A stretch of DNA of 64,000 bases from contig CP087206.1 of assembly GCA_020912385.1 (NCBI GenBank), forward strand, positions 3,658,001 to 3,722,000, in the 5' to 3' direction. The position numbers and the translations under genes are program-made. Below, piece after piece: positions 1 through 10,261 of this stretch. How positions within the stretch are numbered: position 1 is the stretch's first letter; every line of letters starts with the position of its first letter. The DNA is from Neofusicoccum parvum. Taxonomy: Eukaryota > Ascomycota > Dothideomycetes > Botryosphaeriales > Botryosphaeriaceae. The notes under the pieces are model-generated. The model made no database searches. It was not told the DNA's origin and was given only the letters and a program-made list of their open reading frames with translations.

Positions 1-2034
1 GCTTCACCAGCTCCCCGCCATCTCCGATCTCCTCCGCCCCACTCACGTGTACCACTGCACTCCTAAACGCCCTCGTCGGCGTGCCCCTCTCAAACAGCGC
101 ATCCAGCTCCTCCAAACTCCTCCCCTTCATCTCCGGCACGAACAACCAGCACAGCACCGTCACGCACACAGTCGTACTACCATACAGGAAGCCGACGCGA
201 GCGCCCAGGCCGGCGTAGTCGGCGTTGACCAGGTACGGCACGGTGAAGGAGATGACAAAGGCGCAGGTGATGGAGATGCTGTTGGCCAGCATGCTGGTCT
301 TCTCCGCGACGCGGCGGGCCGGCGACTCGGCCATGGTAATGTACGACAGCGGTGCCCAGGTCAGGCCGAAGAAGACGCCGAACAGCATCAGGCCGGCGAC
401 GAGCGTGTCCTTGGCTGCACTGTTGGGGTGCGCGATGGTGCCCAGGCCGCCGACCAGGTAGAGGAAGGTCGCTTGCGCGACGCCGCCGCCGAGCAGGAGC
501 GGCCGGCGGCCGACTTTGTCGACGATGAAGGATGTTAAGAGCGCGGTGGCAAATTGGAGGGCGGTGTAGATGATACCGAGCGCGAAACTGTTGCCGTAGC
601 CTTGTTGTTGGTAGAAGAGAACGCCGTATTGGGAGGTAAAGATTTGGCCCGAGAGTTGTTGGCAGAGCATGCCGAGGATAGCGACGCCGGCACGGCGCTG
701 GGGGAGTGATCGGTCAGTATGGAATGCAGCGTTGCTCACGAAGAGGGCATTTACCTTGTTAGTGCCGGTCATCACTTCTGCCCATCCTCCTTTTCCGTCG
801 TTGGTCTTGGCGTACAGCATGATGCTCAGCTCTTCGTTCAGAGTCTGCGGGTCAGTATTCTTGCGGAGCTTTCGCAGCGCAGCGGACGCCGCTTCGGTAT
901 CACCACGACTAATGAGCCTGATTTTTACGGTCAGCTATTACGAAAGATCATATGCGATGGTGTATAACTGCTTACCATCTTGGAGATTCGACTAAGAAGG
1001 GGTATGCTGCGATGAGAATCGCGGGCATAACGAATTGGATTCCTGCTCCTGTCAACGAACAGAACCATCAGTAGAGGCTGCGGACAGCTTACCAAGAGGG
1101 ATCATCCAGCAAGCATCAGTGTCCAATTGCTTGGTGCCATAGTTGATAAGGTTGGCGACGACCTGAGAGAACATGATCTGGATTTGGATCTGTCCTCCAA
1201 TGAGTCCACGCAGTTGTTGCGGTGCCGTCTCAGCGAGATATGAGGGGATCATCAGCATGCAGATGCCTGATCTTGTCAGCGATATGACCGTACGACTGTG
1301 GCATGGCGTGTCTTACCAGTCATGAAGTAGCAAGTAATTCGACCGACGGTAAATTGTGCGGCTGTGGTGGCAGAAATCTGGAGTATAGTGCCACTATCAC
1401 AACGTACATCAGTCAATCGAACAGGCGGTCGGGCTGGAAGACTTACATGATGGAGCAGATGGCAATGAACATCAAGCTCTTCTTTCTGCCGAAACGCTCT
1501 GCTAGTGGAGCCGCGACCCATGTGCCCTGACCCAACATCATTAGCAACGAACAGTCCAGCCAAGACCTTGGGTTGCATTACAAGAAGCTTTCCCAAGTAA
1601 GGTGTAGAGTTCATTATGGAGGAAAGATAGGACGGTATGGCGCAAGTACCGTCCGAATCGCACGTGCCGAACCTCTTCTTGAAGGCTTCGCGCTGTCAGT
1701 TCCTCGCCAACTTATGGTGCACAGTTCTGTCACTCACGGGTCATGGCTTGAAGACCGCCGAAGACGCCAACCTGTGACTGTCAGAATGCATGGAGGTTAT
1801 TAGGGTCAAATGAGGCGTACGTCGTATCCGAAGTTGAACATGGCAGCGCTGGTGTATCTGCAAACGACAAAACATGCACGGTCAGGACTTGCAGATAGTG
1901 AAGGTTGAGTGTCTGCCCGTCCAGGCTTACATGGTGACGAAGGCTACAGCAGGTGTAAACAAGGCCATGCGCTGTCTGAACGACATGGCGCTGGCCTTGT
2001 CAGCCGCATGGCTCTTGAAGATGCGTGGGCTCAT
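1..2034 (-). CDS. MFS sugar transporter (partial, 3' end outside window)
   Basis: Proton-coupled hexose or quinate-type transporter of the major facilitator superfamily, acting in the plasma membrane. Read on the minus strand from ATG 2032-2034 through many small exons (1931-2034, 1821-1857, 1738-1771, 1582-1685, 1447-1526, 1317-1393, 1093-1266 and more). Exons 2 and 3 join to YTSAAMFNFGYDVGVFGG, the first-helix signature of the family. Then follow RFGRKKSLM (the loop 2-3 MFS motif) and PSYLAETAPQQLRGLIGG (the mid-protein sugar-transporter motif). Near the window edge FVPEMKGRSLEELD matches the family's C-terminal PETKGRSLEE motif, so only the cytosolic tail is missing. Family assignment is firm; the substrate cannot be read from sequence. 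Introns are about 45-75 nt, several exons are under 40 nt, and some splice choices rest on frame alone. Confidence 0.88.
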
Positions 2035-3709
2035 CACGAAGGCTGGGAGACGCGCTGGAAAAAGGAACAGGAAGCAGAGGGGAAACAGCAGCAAGACGAG
2101 GCAGACAAGCTAGCCATTATGAACAGACAGACGCGCCAGCGGAAAAATGTCCGCCCTAGGAAGTGCGTTGATCCCCTCCCTGCACGATGCGCGCCGTCCC
2201 ATCTCGTTCCAAGATTTGGGGGCAGCGTCTGCAGCTGCGATGGTCGGCAATTGGCGATGGAGTTTAGGCGACAGATGCCCCGAAGCAGGCGGCCGGTTAG
2301 GGAAATAATGCGAGCAGGTCAGTCCACATCGGAGGCCGACCCCGGGCTTGCGGGGAAGCGTGACGGTGCAGTTGCAACGAAACGCGGAGAACTGGGGTCT
2401 GGCGTGGGCCGCTGCGTAAGTCCGGGGGCACCTCCGGGGAAATTTTCGGCGCATTGCTGCAGGCGGCAAGACATGGCTGCGCGGCTGTCGGCACCGGGGG
2501 CGGGTGAGCATCGCGCAGCGGCTGCGCAGACGGCGGTTTGGCTGGGCGTCTGGCGTCGTTGAGCTCGCGGCGGCGTCGTCGGCTGGCTGCGCGATATGCC
2601 GGCGGCGGCGGTCGGCCTTTGGTCGGCACATGCCCCGCTGACTCAGCCTCGCTTGCCGCTAGCGCCGTCGCGCTGCTATAAAACTCTGCCGCGCCTTGGA
2701 TCCTCCTTCTCTCGCCAGTCGACTTTACTCATAGGATCATTTCTATAGTAAACGTCCTCTTCTGAGCTCCTTACCAGAGCCACAGAATCTCCAACCTGGC
2801 TGATGATTCGTTACCCCGACGCCCTAGAGTGAGGCCACTGTGCACCGGCTTCGGCTGGCGCGGCGATGATCTCGACCCTTCCGGGTGCCTGACTTCGGTC
2901 GGCCTGGCTGGGTGGGCGTTGGCGGTCGTCTGACAGGCTCTGCTTTCTTACGGTTTCTTATGTGCGAGACCGCTGGCAGGATTCGAGGCTTCTGGAACGA
3001 GCGCAACGAGGCTAATGCAGATATCCATTGAGAATGAAATTTATTTTGCGAACAAATTTTTCTTGCACTGCACTGCGACGTGACTAGAGCCGCGCGACAC
3101 TGACGCGGGAACACGCGTCGAGGCTTAGAAAAAAAATCCAGGTCAAGACGCGCATGTTGTAGACGCCCATGCTCCTGCCGCCAACCACTCACCGGGAAGC
3201 CTTGAACGCCGAACCGCGACATCAGAGAATAGGACAAGAGGACATGCACGCCGCGTACCGGAGGTTGCTATGGCTTGCGAGAGAAGCTTCGCCATTGAGA
3301 GTCCAAGCATTTGGCTGGACAGCTTGGCATATATTCCACAGGGCTTTGGCATCCCATCCAGATGACTACTCCGGCTCCTTATGCAGTGATACTCGGGGGA
3401 AACAGTCTGTGCCCGCTCTGTCTTCACTGGCTCTTGGAGTTCCGATGTTCCGGTCGGATTCACAACTGCAGGTGCCATTCATTTGCACCATCATGCCGTC
3501 ACGACAGCGCCACAGGCCGAAGTGTGGCTAACCCCGCTATGACGTTCAACCGCGATAAAGCTCCCTCGAGCTCTCACGACTCACGACACCACATAACCTC
3601 ACCTTTGTCCGCAATCCACTGACGGTGCTTGCTTGCTGTTGGTTCTTGTTGAGCTTGCCAGAGACCATCTGCCTCAATCTATTTGCCACCAAACACCCAT
3701 CCTCTCATC
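2035..3709. other. Intergenic, divergent promoter region
   Basis: Upstream of both the sugar transporter and the NAD(P)HX dehydratase. The part near 2100-2640 is GC-rich; a TATAAAA stands at 2677-2683 on the plus strand, about 1 kb before the next start codon. Short ORFs on both strands show no recognisable domain and I could not build a convincing spliced gene downstream of the TATA box. Confidence 0.5.
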
Positions 3710-4820
3710 ATGGCGAACGCGTCGAGGAAGGAGATCCTCTCCAAGGTCTACAAGATGGTGCCGCCCATGCTTGAGAGCTTCCACAAGGGCAAGCCACGAC
3801 CACACCAAGCCTCCAACCGCAGACACTGCAGTGCTAACCGCTCTGTCCAGGTCAATTGGGCCGCGTAGCCGTCATCGGCGGCAGCGAAGACTACACCGGC
3901 GCACCCTACTTCTCCGCCATGGCCTCCGCAAAGCTCGGCGCCGACATGGTACCTACCCTCCTACCCTTCTCATCGCAAACACCACCACTAACCCCATCCG
4001 CCTCCTTCCACAGAGCCACGTCATCTGCGAGCCCGGCGCGGGCGCCGTGATCAAGACGTACTCGCCCAACCTGATGGTGCACCCCTACATGCGGCAATCC
4101 AAGAACCTGGCCTCGCACGAATCGGCCGACACCGTCGCGGACGAGGTGGTCGGCATGCTCGGCCGCCTGCACGTCATCGTGGTCGGGCCCGGCCTGGGCC
4201 GCGACGAGCTGATGCAGGCGACGGCGGCGCGCGTCCTCCGGGAAGCTCGCAAGCGGAACATCCCGTTCGTGCTGGACGCCGACGGCCTGATGATCGCGAC
4301 GACGCAGCCCGAGATCGTGCACGGCTACTCCGAGTGCATCCTCACGCCCAACGTCGTCGAGTTTGGGCGCCTGGCCAAGGCAAAGGGCGTGGATGTGGAG
4401 GGTGGTGACCCGACGACGGTGTGCGCGCGGCTGGCCGAGGCGTTCGGCGGTATAACTATCATTCAGAAGGGCGCGAAGGATTACATTTCGAATGGCGAGC
4501 ATACGCTCGTTAGTGATGGCGAGGGCGGGCTGAAGCGATCGGGTGGCCAGGGCGATACGTTGACGGGTAGTTTGGCGACGATGCTGGCGTACCGGAAGGC
4601 GTATCTGGATGGTCTGTGGGATCATGACAATGACCTGAGCCCGAGCGAATTGCTGGCGTTGGCGGCGTATGGCGGTAGTGCGATTACACGTGAGTGCTCG
4701 CGGCTGGCGTTCAAGGAGAAGGGCAGGTCGTTGCAGGCAGGCGATTTGACGGAACACGTGCATGAGGCATTCCTGAATATCGTTGGCGACCCCGGAACGA
4801 AGCCGCCGTCGAAGATTTGA
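3710..4820 (+). CDS. ATP-dependent (S)-NAD(P)H-hydrate dehydratase
   Basis: Metabolite-repair enzyme (NAXD, carbohydrate-kinase-like YjeF C-terminal family) that uses ATP or ADP to turn damaged NADHX/NADPHX back into NADH/NADPH. Three exons (3710-3788, 3851-3948, 4014-4820) give 327 residues, the usual length for the single-domain fungal enzyme. Visible motifs: [20 protein letters not shown] near the N-terminus, [44 protein letters not shown] and the nucleotide-binding and catalytic stretch [10 protein letters not shown]. The first intron must start with GC (GCAAGC...CAG) to give KGQLGR; the second is an ordinary GT-AG intron. Location is likely cytosol or mitochondria; no strong targeting signal is visible. 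A divergent promoter is shared with the transporter to the left. Confidence 0.93.
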
Positions 4821-5358
4821 GGTGGCCACCAGTTGACTCTTTGTGTGGACGGTAGCGGTTTGGGAGCACGGGATTTAGGCATAGCGAAGATGTGATGAGA
4901 ACACGAAGCTTACGATGTAATTGTACGCACTAGGGTTTTCAAGCGTGAAGCGTATGTTTGGATTCAAGTTTGTGGATTCTCTTGTGAAAATACCGGTACT
5001 TTCTCTGATGATATTGTGTAGCAAAAAGACCTTATATATGAAGTCCTATCGTTTGGAATAATCCTACCTTGTCCCTCTGTAGGTTAACCGCTTACGAAAT
5101 CGTCTGAGCTTTAGTGATATGATGGAAGCATAGTACAGACTAAAATATGCTCTGCATGCTCCCCTTGATTTTTTTCTTCGAATACAGCTACTTCGAGCCA
5201 CTCCATATCACCAAACCATTCCCTGAAAAACGGACGTAACCCTGATGCGCCAGTGCCATGCCATTTCATGCCAAATAATGCTCGCCTAATCACTCCGAAC
5301 CAACCGAGAAACCAGTCAATATCAGGCATCCACAACCCAGTCAGCCCGTGTCATCCCC
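4821..5358. other. Convergent 3' flanks
   Basis: AT-richer spacer between the 3' ends of the dehydratase gene and TAF7. It probably holds both 3' UTRs and polyadenylation signals. A 74-codon minus-strand ORF (5111-5335) has no recognisable feature. Confidence 0.5.
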
Positions 5359-7053
5359 TCACTCGTCATCATCATCACCCAAGCTCGCCTTCTTGAGCTC
5401 GAGATCGCTCTGCAAGCTCTTGAACTTGGCCATCAGCCTCTGCTTCAGCAGCGGGTTGTTCTGGCGCTCCATCTGCTGCTTTGCGTTCTCGACCTCGCGC
5501 TCGAGGTCAGTCACCTCCTCGCGCAGTTGCGCCTTCATCTCCTGCGCCGCGGCCGCCGCCTCATCAATCTCATCCTCGTCGTCGTCATCGTCATCGTCGT
5601 CTTCGTCGTCCTGCTCTGTCTCTGGCTCGGCTGAGGCGGACGCGCCGGGCGTGCCGACAGGCGTTTCGACGAGAGGGGAACCGACGATGGCGCTGGACGG
5701 GATACCCGAGTCGGCGAGGGCGTGCTGAGCCAGGGCGTGGGCAGCGTCGATTATGCCCGAGCCGGGCGGCGCCTCGATGCTGGTGATGGGCTGGTCTTCG
5801 TCGTTGAATTCCATCTCCATCATACGCGCCAACTCGTCTGCATCGATCTCACCGTCGGCATCGGCGTCCGCGTCGGCGTAGCCTTCTGCGTCCACCAGCT
5901 CTCCCATGGCGTCCTCATCCCCGACCTGCGAGCTAGCCTCGTCGCGGTCCTGGCGGTTCAGGTCGGCGAGTTCGTAGTTGCAGCTGCCGCCTTGCTCGAC
6001 GGCCTTCTCGTCCAAGGCGAGCAGACGCTCGACTTCCTCCTCGACAGCCTCAATGGTGCGGGTGCTGACGCGCTTGCGGAAACGACGCTTGCGGACGTAG
6101 TGCATTGGGGGTGTCAGGCCGTGAGGGTACTGCCATGTCTTGTCGTCAACCTCCCGAGGCAGCGGAGCATCTTTCGCCTTCTCCTCGCTGTCCACCTTGG
6201 TATGCACCAGCAGCATCTGGCATATGTCTGCCGTCTTGTACCAGCCGCTCTTCTTCTCCCAGCTCTTCATGCCTTCAACGATACACGGTAGGTCGACCAT
6301 GCATGCCGCGTAATGATGCCCTTGGATGGTGACGCAGGCGCGCCGGCCCTCCTTGTCGAAGAAGCGGAAGTGGATATCTGCGCCACCCTCCTTCAAAGAT
6401 AAGCCTACCCTCTTCTCCGTAATCGCCTTGTGTAGGTAGTCGCAGTCGGGGCCAGGAGCCATGCGAAGGACGAACTGGTGCTCGATTGTGGGATCCACCT
6501 CCGCATCCTCGGCCTCGCTGTCGTAGCCCACGCCTAGCTCGCGCTTCGGCGGCTGGCCCACATGCTTCACCTTGATCCGCTGCGGGACGCTGGGAGTCTT
6601 GGGTGTTCCGGTCTTGAGCTTGAGGGAGATAGAGTGCGTCCGCTGGGGAGCGAGTGGCGCGCCGGCATTGGACGTCTTGAGGGAAAGCGAGGGCTTTGAC
6701 TTCTTCGTTGTCGACGGCGCCCCTCCGACTTCGTCTTCGCGCGCGCGCTTCTTCGACTGCTTGGGTGCCGCAGGCCCGGCGGCGGCGCTGCTGCCCTGGC
6801 CAGCCTTCTCCTTCTTCGTGTACTTGCGCTTCTTCGTCTGCGTGGGCGATGTGGTTGCGGGTCCGGCGGGGGCTGGTAAGGCTGGGGCGGTCTCGGTGAC
6901 GGGCGTGTTCGCGGCCGACTTGGGTTTGAAGCTGAGCTTGAGGCCGCTGCCGCCGGGCGTGGTGGCAGCAGGCGACTGAGCGGAAGCGTCAGCGGGCGGC
7001 TTGGGCGCGCCGAACTTGAGCTTCATGACGGGCGGTTTCGGTTTGTCGGACAT
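5359..7053 (-). CDS. TAF7: Transcription initiation factor TFIID subunit 7
   Basis: Subunit of TFIID, acting in the nucleus in preinitiation-complex assembly. Intronless, 564 residues from MSDKPKPPVMKLKFG; the open frame continues 52 codons further upstream but that leader is not conserved-looking. Residues about 1-170 are a Lys/Ser/Pro-rich linker. The TAFII55 domain follows, with EHQFVLRMAPG, DIHFRFFDKEGRRACVTIQG, CMVDLPCIVEGMKSWEKKSG, ICQMLLVHTKV and YPHGLTPPMHYVRKRRFRKR, all in the family order. The C-terminal part is acidic, with a run of eight Asp (near 5575-5610) and a final coiled-coil stretch (REEVTDLEREVENAKQQMER). Longer than human TAF7 but in the range of fungal forms. It stands head-to-head with TAF3, another TFIID subunit. 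Confidence 0.95.
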   Translation of the reverse strand: MSDKPKPPVMKLKFGAPKPPADASAQSPAATTPGGSGLKLSFKPKSAANTPVTETAPALPAPAGPATTSPTQTKKRKYTKKEKAGQGSSAAAGPAAPKQSKKRAREDEVGGAPSTTKKSKPSLSLKTSNAGAPLAPQRTHSISLKLKTGTPKTPSVPQRIKVKHVGQPPKRELGVGYDSEAEDAEVDPTIEHQFVLRMAPGPDCDYLHKAITEKRVGLSLKEGGADIHFRFFDKEGRRACVTIQGHHYAACMVDLPCIVEGMKSWEKKSGWYKTADICQMLLVHTKVDSEEKAKDAPLPREVDDKTWQYPHGLTPPMHYVRKRRFRKRVSTRTIEAVEEEVERLLALDEKAVEQGGSCNYELADLNRQDRDEASSQVGDEDAMGELVDAEGYADADADADGEIDADELARMMEMEFNDEDQPITSIEAPPGSGIIDAAHALAQHALADSGIPSSAIVGSPLVETPVGTPGASASAEPETEQDDEDDDDDDDDEDEIDEAAAAAQEMKAQLREEVTDLEREVENAKQQMERQNNPLLKQRLMAKFKSLQSDLELKKASLGDDDDE

Positions 7054-7351
7054 GGCGAAGGGCGGCCGGGCCCGCGAAAGATATAGGAGCGCTGCGCGAG
7101 ACAGGCGCGTGGTGGAGGTGAGCGCGGGCAGCGAAAGTGAGGACGCGAGTGACGTGCCTGAGGCGGCGCGCCAAGAGTTGGAGCATCGCTGGGAGCTGCA
7201 GCTTTCCACCGCGCCAGCAGCACCGCATCAACCGCGCATCCCAAGCCCTCCCGCGCGTCGCCGCCCGCTCCCCTCGCTTCCAAGCCCAGTCGCAGCCGCA
7301 GCATGTCCGCTCAATGATCGTTCTACCATCTCCGCCTCCGCCAACGTCGCC
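7054..7351. promoter_or_regulatory. Bidirectional promoter of TAF7 and TAF3
   Basis: The only 298 bp between the two divergent start codons must contain both promoters and both 5' UTRs. It is GC-rich and I see no TATA box. Co-regulation of two subunits of one complex is an inference from the arrangement. Confidence 0.6.
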
Positions 7352-8186
7352 ATGTCCGCCCAAGAGCTGCACGCCGCCCTCCTCCGCCCGGCCATCCTGC
7401 ACATCCTGCGCGCCGCCGGCTACCACAGCGCGCGCCCGTCCGTGGTCGACGCCGTGTCGGACATAGCCGCGCGCTACATGCTGCTGCTGGCCCAGCGCAC
7501 CTCCTACCACGCCTGGTCGAACCACAACGATGCCGTGCCCACCATCGCCGACGTTCGCATGGCCCTGACCGACGCGGGCCTTCTAGTCCCCTCGATGACG
7601 GGCGCCGAGGAGGCGTGGAAGGAAATCCTGCGCAAACCGCTCGACGAGTTCCCGGAGCGCAACGGCCTGCGCCTCAAGGAGCAACGTCGCCGCGACCTTG
7701 AGGACACGGCCGACGTGCGCGAGTTTGTCGACTGGATCACTGGCCCTGCCAATAGAGAAATCATGCGCATTGCCGGTCTGGAGCGCGATGCCGCGTCTAG
7801 TAGCAAGGGACTTGATGCAGCCGCTGACGCGAACGCCGTGAAAGAGGATTATCTAACTGGTGAGTTTCTGTGGGTTATGTTATGCTGGGATGTAGATAGC
7901 TAATCAGGCACCAATCGCAGCACTCAAGAAGAAGCATAGCAAGACTGGCGAGGAGTCGCGGTATCAGGGTACCGTCCTGGGAATTCCCGCTGAAGACAGA
8001 CCCATACGGATTGAAGGCGGCCCCCCGGAATCCATCACCGACTGGATCAAACAGACTGAGGAGAGAGCTGCTGCCATGGCGAAGCTGGAAGGCGCGAAAT
8101 CTACAAGCAATGGTCATGGCGCGGCGCCGACATCACCACCGGCAGAGAAAGAAGACGATGTGGATGAGATGGATGTGGAAAGCTGA
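7352..8186 (+). CDS. TAF3: TFIID subunit 3-like protein with BTP histone-fold domain
   Basis: Two exons (7352-7859 and 7921-8186, intron 61 nt) encode 257 residues. The N-terminal 85 residues form the bromodomain-associated (BTP) histone fold: ELHAALLRPAILHILRAAGY, RPSVVDAVSDIAARYMLLLA, then VPTIADVRMALTDAGLL. This is the arrangement of fungal TAF3, which pairs with TAF10 in TFIID. The middle region has EFVDWITGPANREIMRIAGL; the second exon carries TALKKKHSKTGEESRYQGTV and ends in an acidic tail EKEDDVDEMDVES. There is no PHD finger, as in other fungal TAF3 proteins. TAF8 also has a BTP domain, so the subunit number is slightly less certain than the family. Start at MSAQELH; earlier in-frame codons belong to the shared promoter. 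Confidence 0.85.
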
Positions 8187-8870
8187 AGTGCTTTCTACTC
8201 CTATTTTTTTTGCAAACATAAAATATGCATAGCGGTGGAGTTTTGGGGAATTACAAGCACTGCAGTGCGCGAACACTGGAACAAAAAAAGTCAACAACCT
8301 CAGCGGAGTCCGTAGATTCTTTTCTACGGATTTCAACCGATACACCAAGGCCATCGAGAGGAGATTCGCTAGCCGAAGATGTTGGAAGCGAGAGATATAT
8401 GGCCTCGTCTCCAAATTCCAGAGATACCCTATCTGCTCCGACTTTTGTGTAAACAGAAGTCAGGTTGTGTCAAGCGTAGAAGAGGACGTCACCACTCGAG
8501 AGCAGGTAACGAGAACGACTGGCCCTGTAATCACGACACCTAGGACGACAGTGGAGCAGTATTGGAAGGGCGATGGAGATACAGGGCGTGAGGATGTATG
8601 CCCCAAAGTTATACGTGCTGTAACCCACGTGGGTCAATCATCCAGGAAGAAGTCCATGATGCGTTAGGGCAGCAGCCGGAAAGGTCGTTCAGACCGGGCA
8701 CACAAAGCATCAAACGTGCTCAAATCCAATGTGCTCTTATTCAATATTTCTACAAGCAGAAAGTGATGCCGTCTTTTTCGTACCTCATATCCTTCTCCAA
8801 TATTTTTGCTTCGTGACCGCATCACTACCGTCAAATATACTGCATTCCCCACGGCTTCTCTAGCCTAGCA
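8187..8870. other. Convergent 3' flanks
   Basis: Between the 3' ends of TAF3 and the next minus-strand gene. Only short unsupported ORFs; nothing else seen. Confidence 0.5.
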
Positions 8871-9486
8871 TTAAGCATTCGGATAGTTGTCCTTGCCCAC
8901 CGGGTTTGCCGGTCCACCCGTCTGTCCCAGCACACCTCCAACATCGACATTATGCTGCCTCTCCTCCTTTACCGCTTCCCTCAGCGGCGCCTGCTCCGCC
9001 TTCTTCCTACAGGCCGAACAGACAACCGTTAGCCGTTGCGTCCCTATTGTCACGATATTACCGCCGCCGAACACAGTCAACTTACCTATCCAAATCCATC
9101 TCCAACCCCCTCTCCCCGCCACTCGCCCCGGGCTTCCTATCCACCGCGCTCGCCACCCTCCCCTCCCCCGGCGCCGCCATCTGCTCCTTCGCATCCAGCT
9201 CCGTATGCCTGCCCACGTCCTCCTCGCGCAGCCCCTTCGCCTCCTCGCCACTCGCACCCGGCGCACGCACTCCGCGCCCCAGCGACGACGGCGTCGCCTC
9301 GTCGACCGAGCTGGTCTGCTTCGTCGGGATGCGCTGGTCGACGGCCGGCGAGTGTTGGGTCTGACGCGACGTGGCGGCCGCGGCCGCGTCTTCGGCGGGG
9401 TTGGAGGTGGCGGGGTTTCCGGGCGTGGTGTAGGCTTGTGTTTGGGTGGGCTGGGAGGGCCCGGTGGGGTTGAGGGAGTCGGCCAT
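8871..9486 (-). CDS. Uncharacterised small fungal protein
   Basis: Two exons (9086-9486 and 8871-9006) separated by a 79-nt GT-AG intron that joins the frame as LDR-KKAEQAP. The 178-residue product starts at MADSLNPTGPSQPTQTQAYT. It is hydrophilic and low in complexity (Pro, Thr, Ala, Gly), with no signal peptide or membrane helix. The most family-like part is the C-terminus: EERQHNVDVGGVLGQTGGPA followed by NPVGKDNYPNA, a type of Gly-rich tail found in small conserved ascomycete proteins of unknown role (from memory, not checked). The open frame extends 26 codons upstream without another ATG that looks better. I do not assign a function. The exon join and the conserved-looking tail support a real gene. 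Confidence 0.7.
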
Positions 9487-10261
9487 CGTTGCGGTTCGGC
9501 TGGCGGAGGTGAGGTGGTGGGCGCCGTGTGGCGGTTCGTTTGTCTGTAGTTGGTAGGAGGGCAATTGAACGTTGTAGAGTCTGATTAGCAGATGAAGTGG
9601 TTGCGTTTGAGGGTGTGGTAAAAGAATCGCTGGAGGAAGGATCGTTTGGAAGTGAAGTGAGGAGGGAGTGATGATGCGGCTTGGAACGAAATCGGGCGAT
9701 GACGTATGCGGGGCGTAGACAGCCCCTCCGCTCCACAGGTAAAGAAAGCGCGGCTAGTTGGCTAGAACGTAGAACGCTATCCTAATCGAATGTCTATTTG
9801 ACATGTCTATTTGTCCATAATGATTGTCTGGCCCACCAGTAGATCGGTTTTTGCTTTTCCTTACACTATGCGCTCTCGTACCATCATGAATCCTTTTTTA
9901 TGAACCACCAATCCAATGAGACCCCAAAGAAGAAGAAAAAACTAGGCCTATGAACACCGCTCGCTGATGCCATGCCGCTGAGAACAAAATTTTTATCCCT
10001 CCTAACACCAAGCCGCTATGCAAAGAAATCAGTCATGAAAGTCTCCCTTTCACCGGATTAAGCCCCTCGTAACTTCTGCAACTCCTTCTCCTTATCATTG
10101 TCTGTGCCCTCACGATCGCAAACGCTGCTAACTCAAATGTCTAGACTAGTCTGATCGTTGGTGTCGAATCCGAAATCGGACTTAGTCCCACGGTTGTCGA
10201 AGAGGACGTGAGCCTGACTGGGTAGAACTAGGTCGCTGCAAAGGTAGTGAGATCCACACCA
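9487..10261. other. Intergenic
   Basis: Promoter of the small gene to the left and 3' flank of the coiled-coil gene to the right. The part near 9780-10100 is AT-rich with no coding signal. Confidence 0.5.

Noticed and set aside
1909..2631. Overlapping ORFs of 217 (+) and 173 (-) codons
   Set aside because: GC-rich promoter region; both strands open, Arg/Pro/Ala-rich, and the left part overlaps the transporter's first exon.
2677..3531. Possible gene after the TATAAAA at 2677
   Set aside because: Tried spliced frames from the ATG at 2802; they hit stops quickly and show no domain.
5722..6291. Plus-strand ORF of 189 codons
   Set aside because: Antisense of the TAF7 coding sequence.
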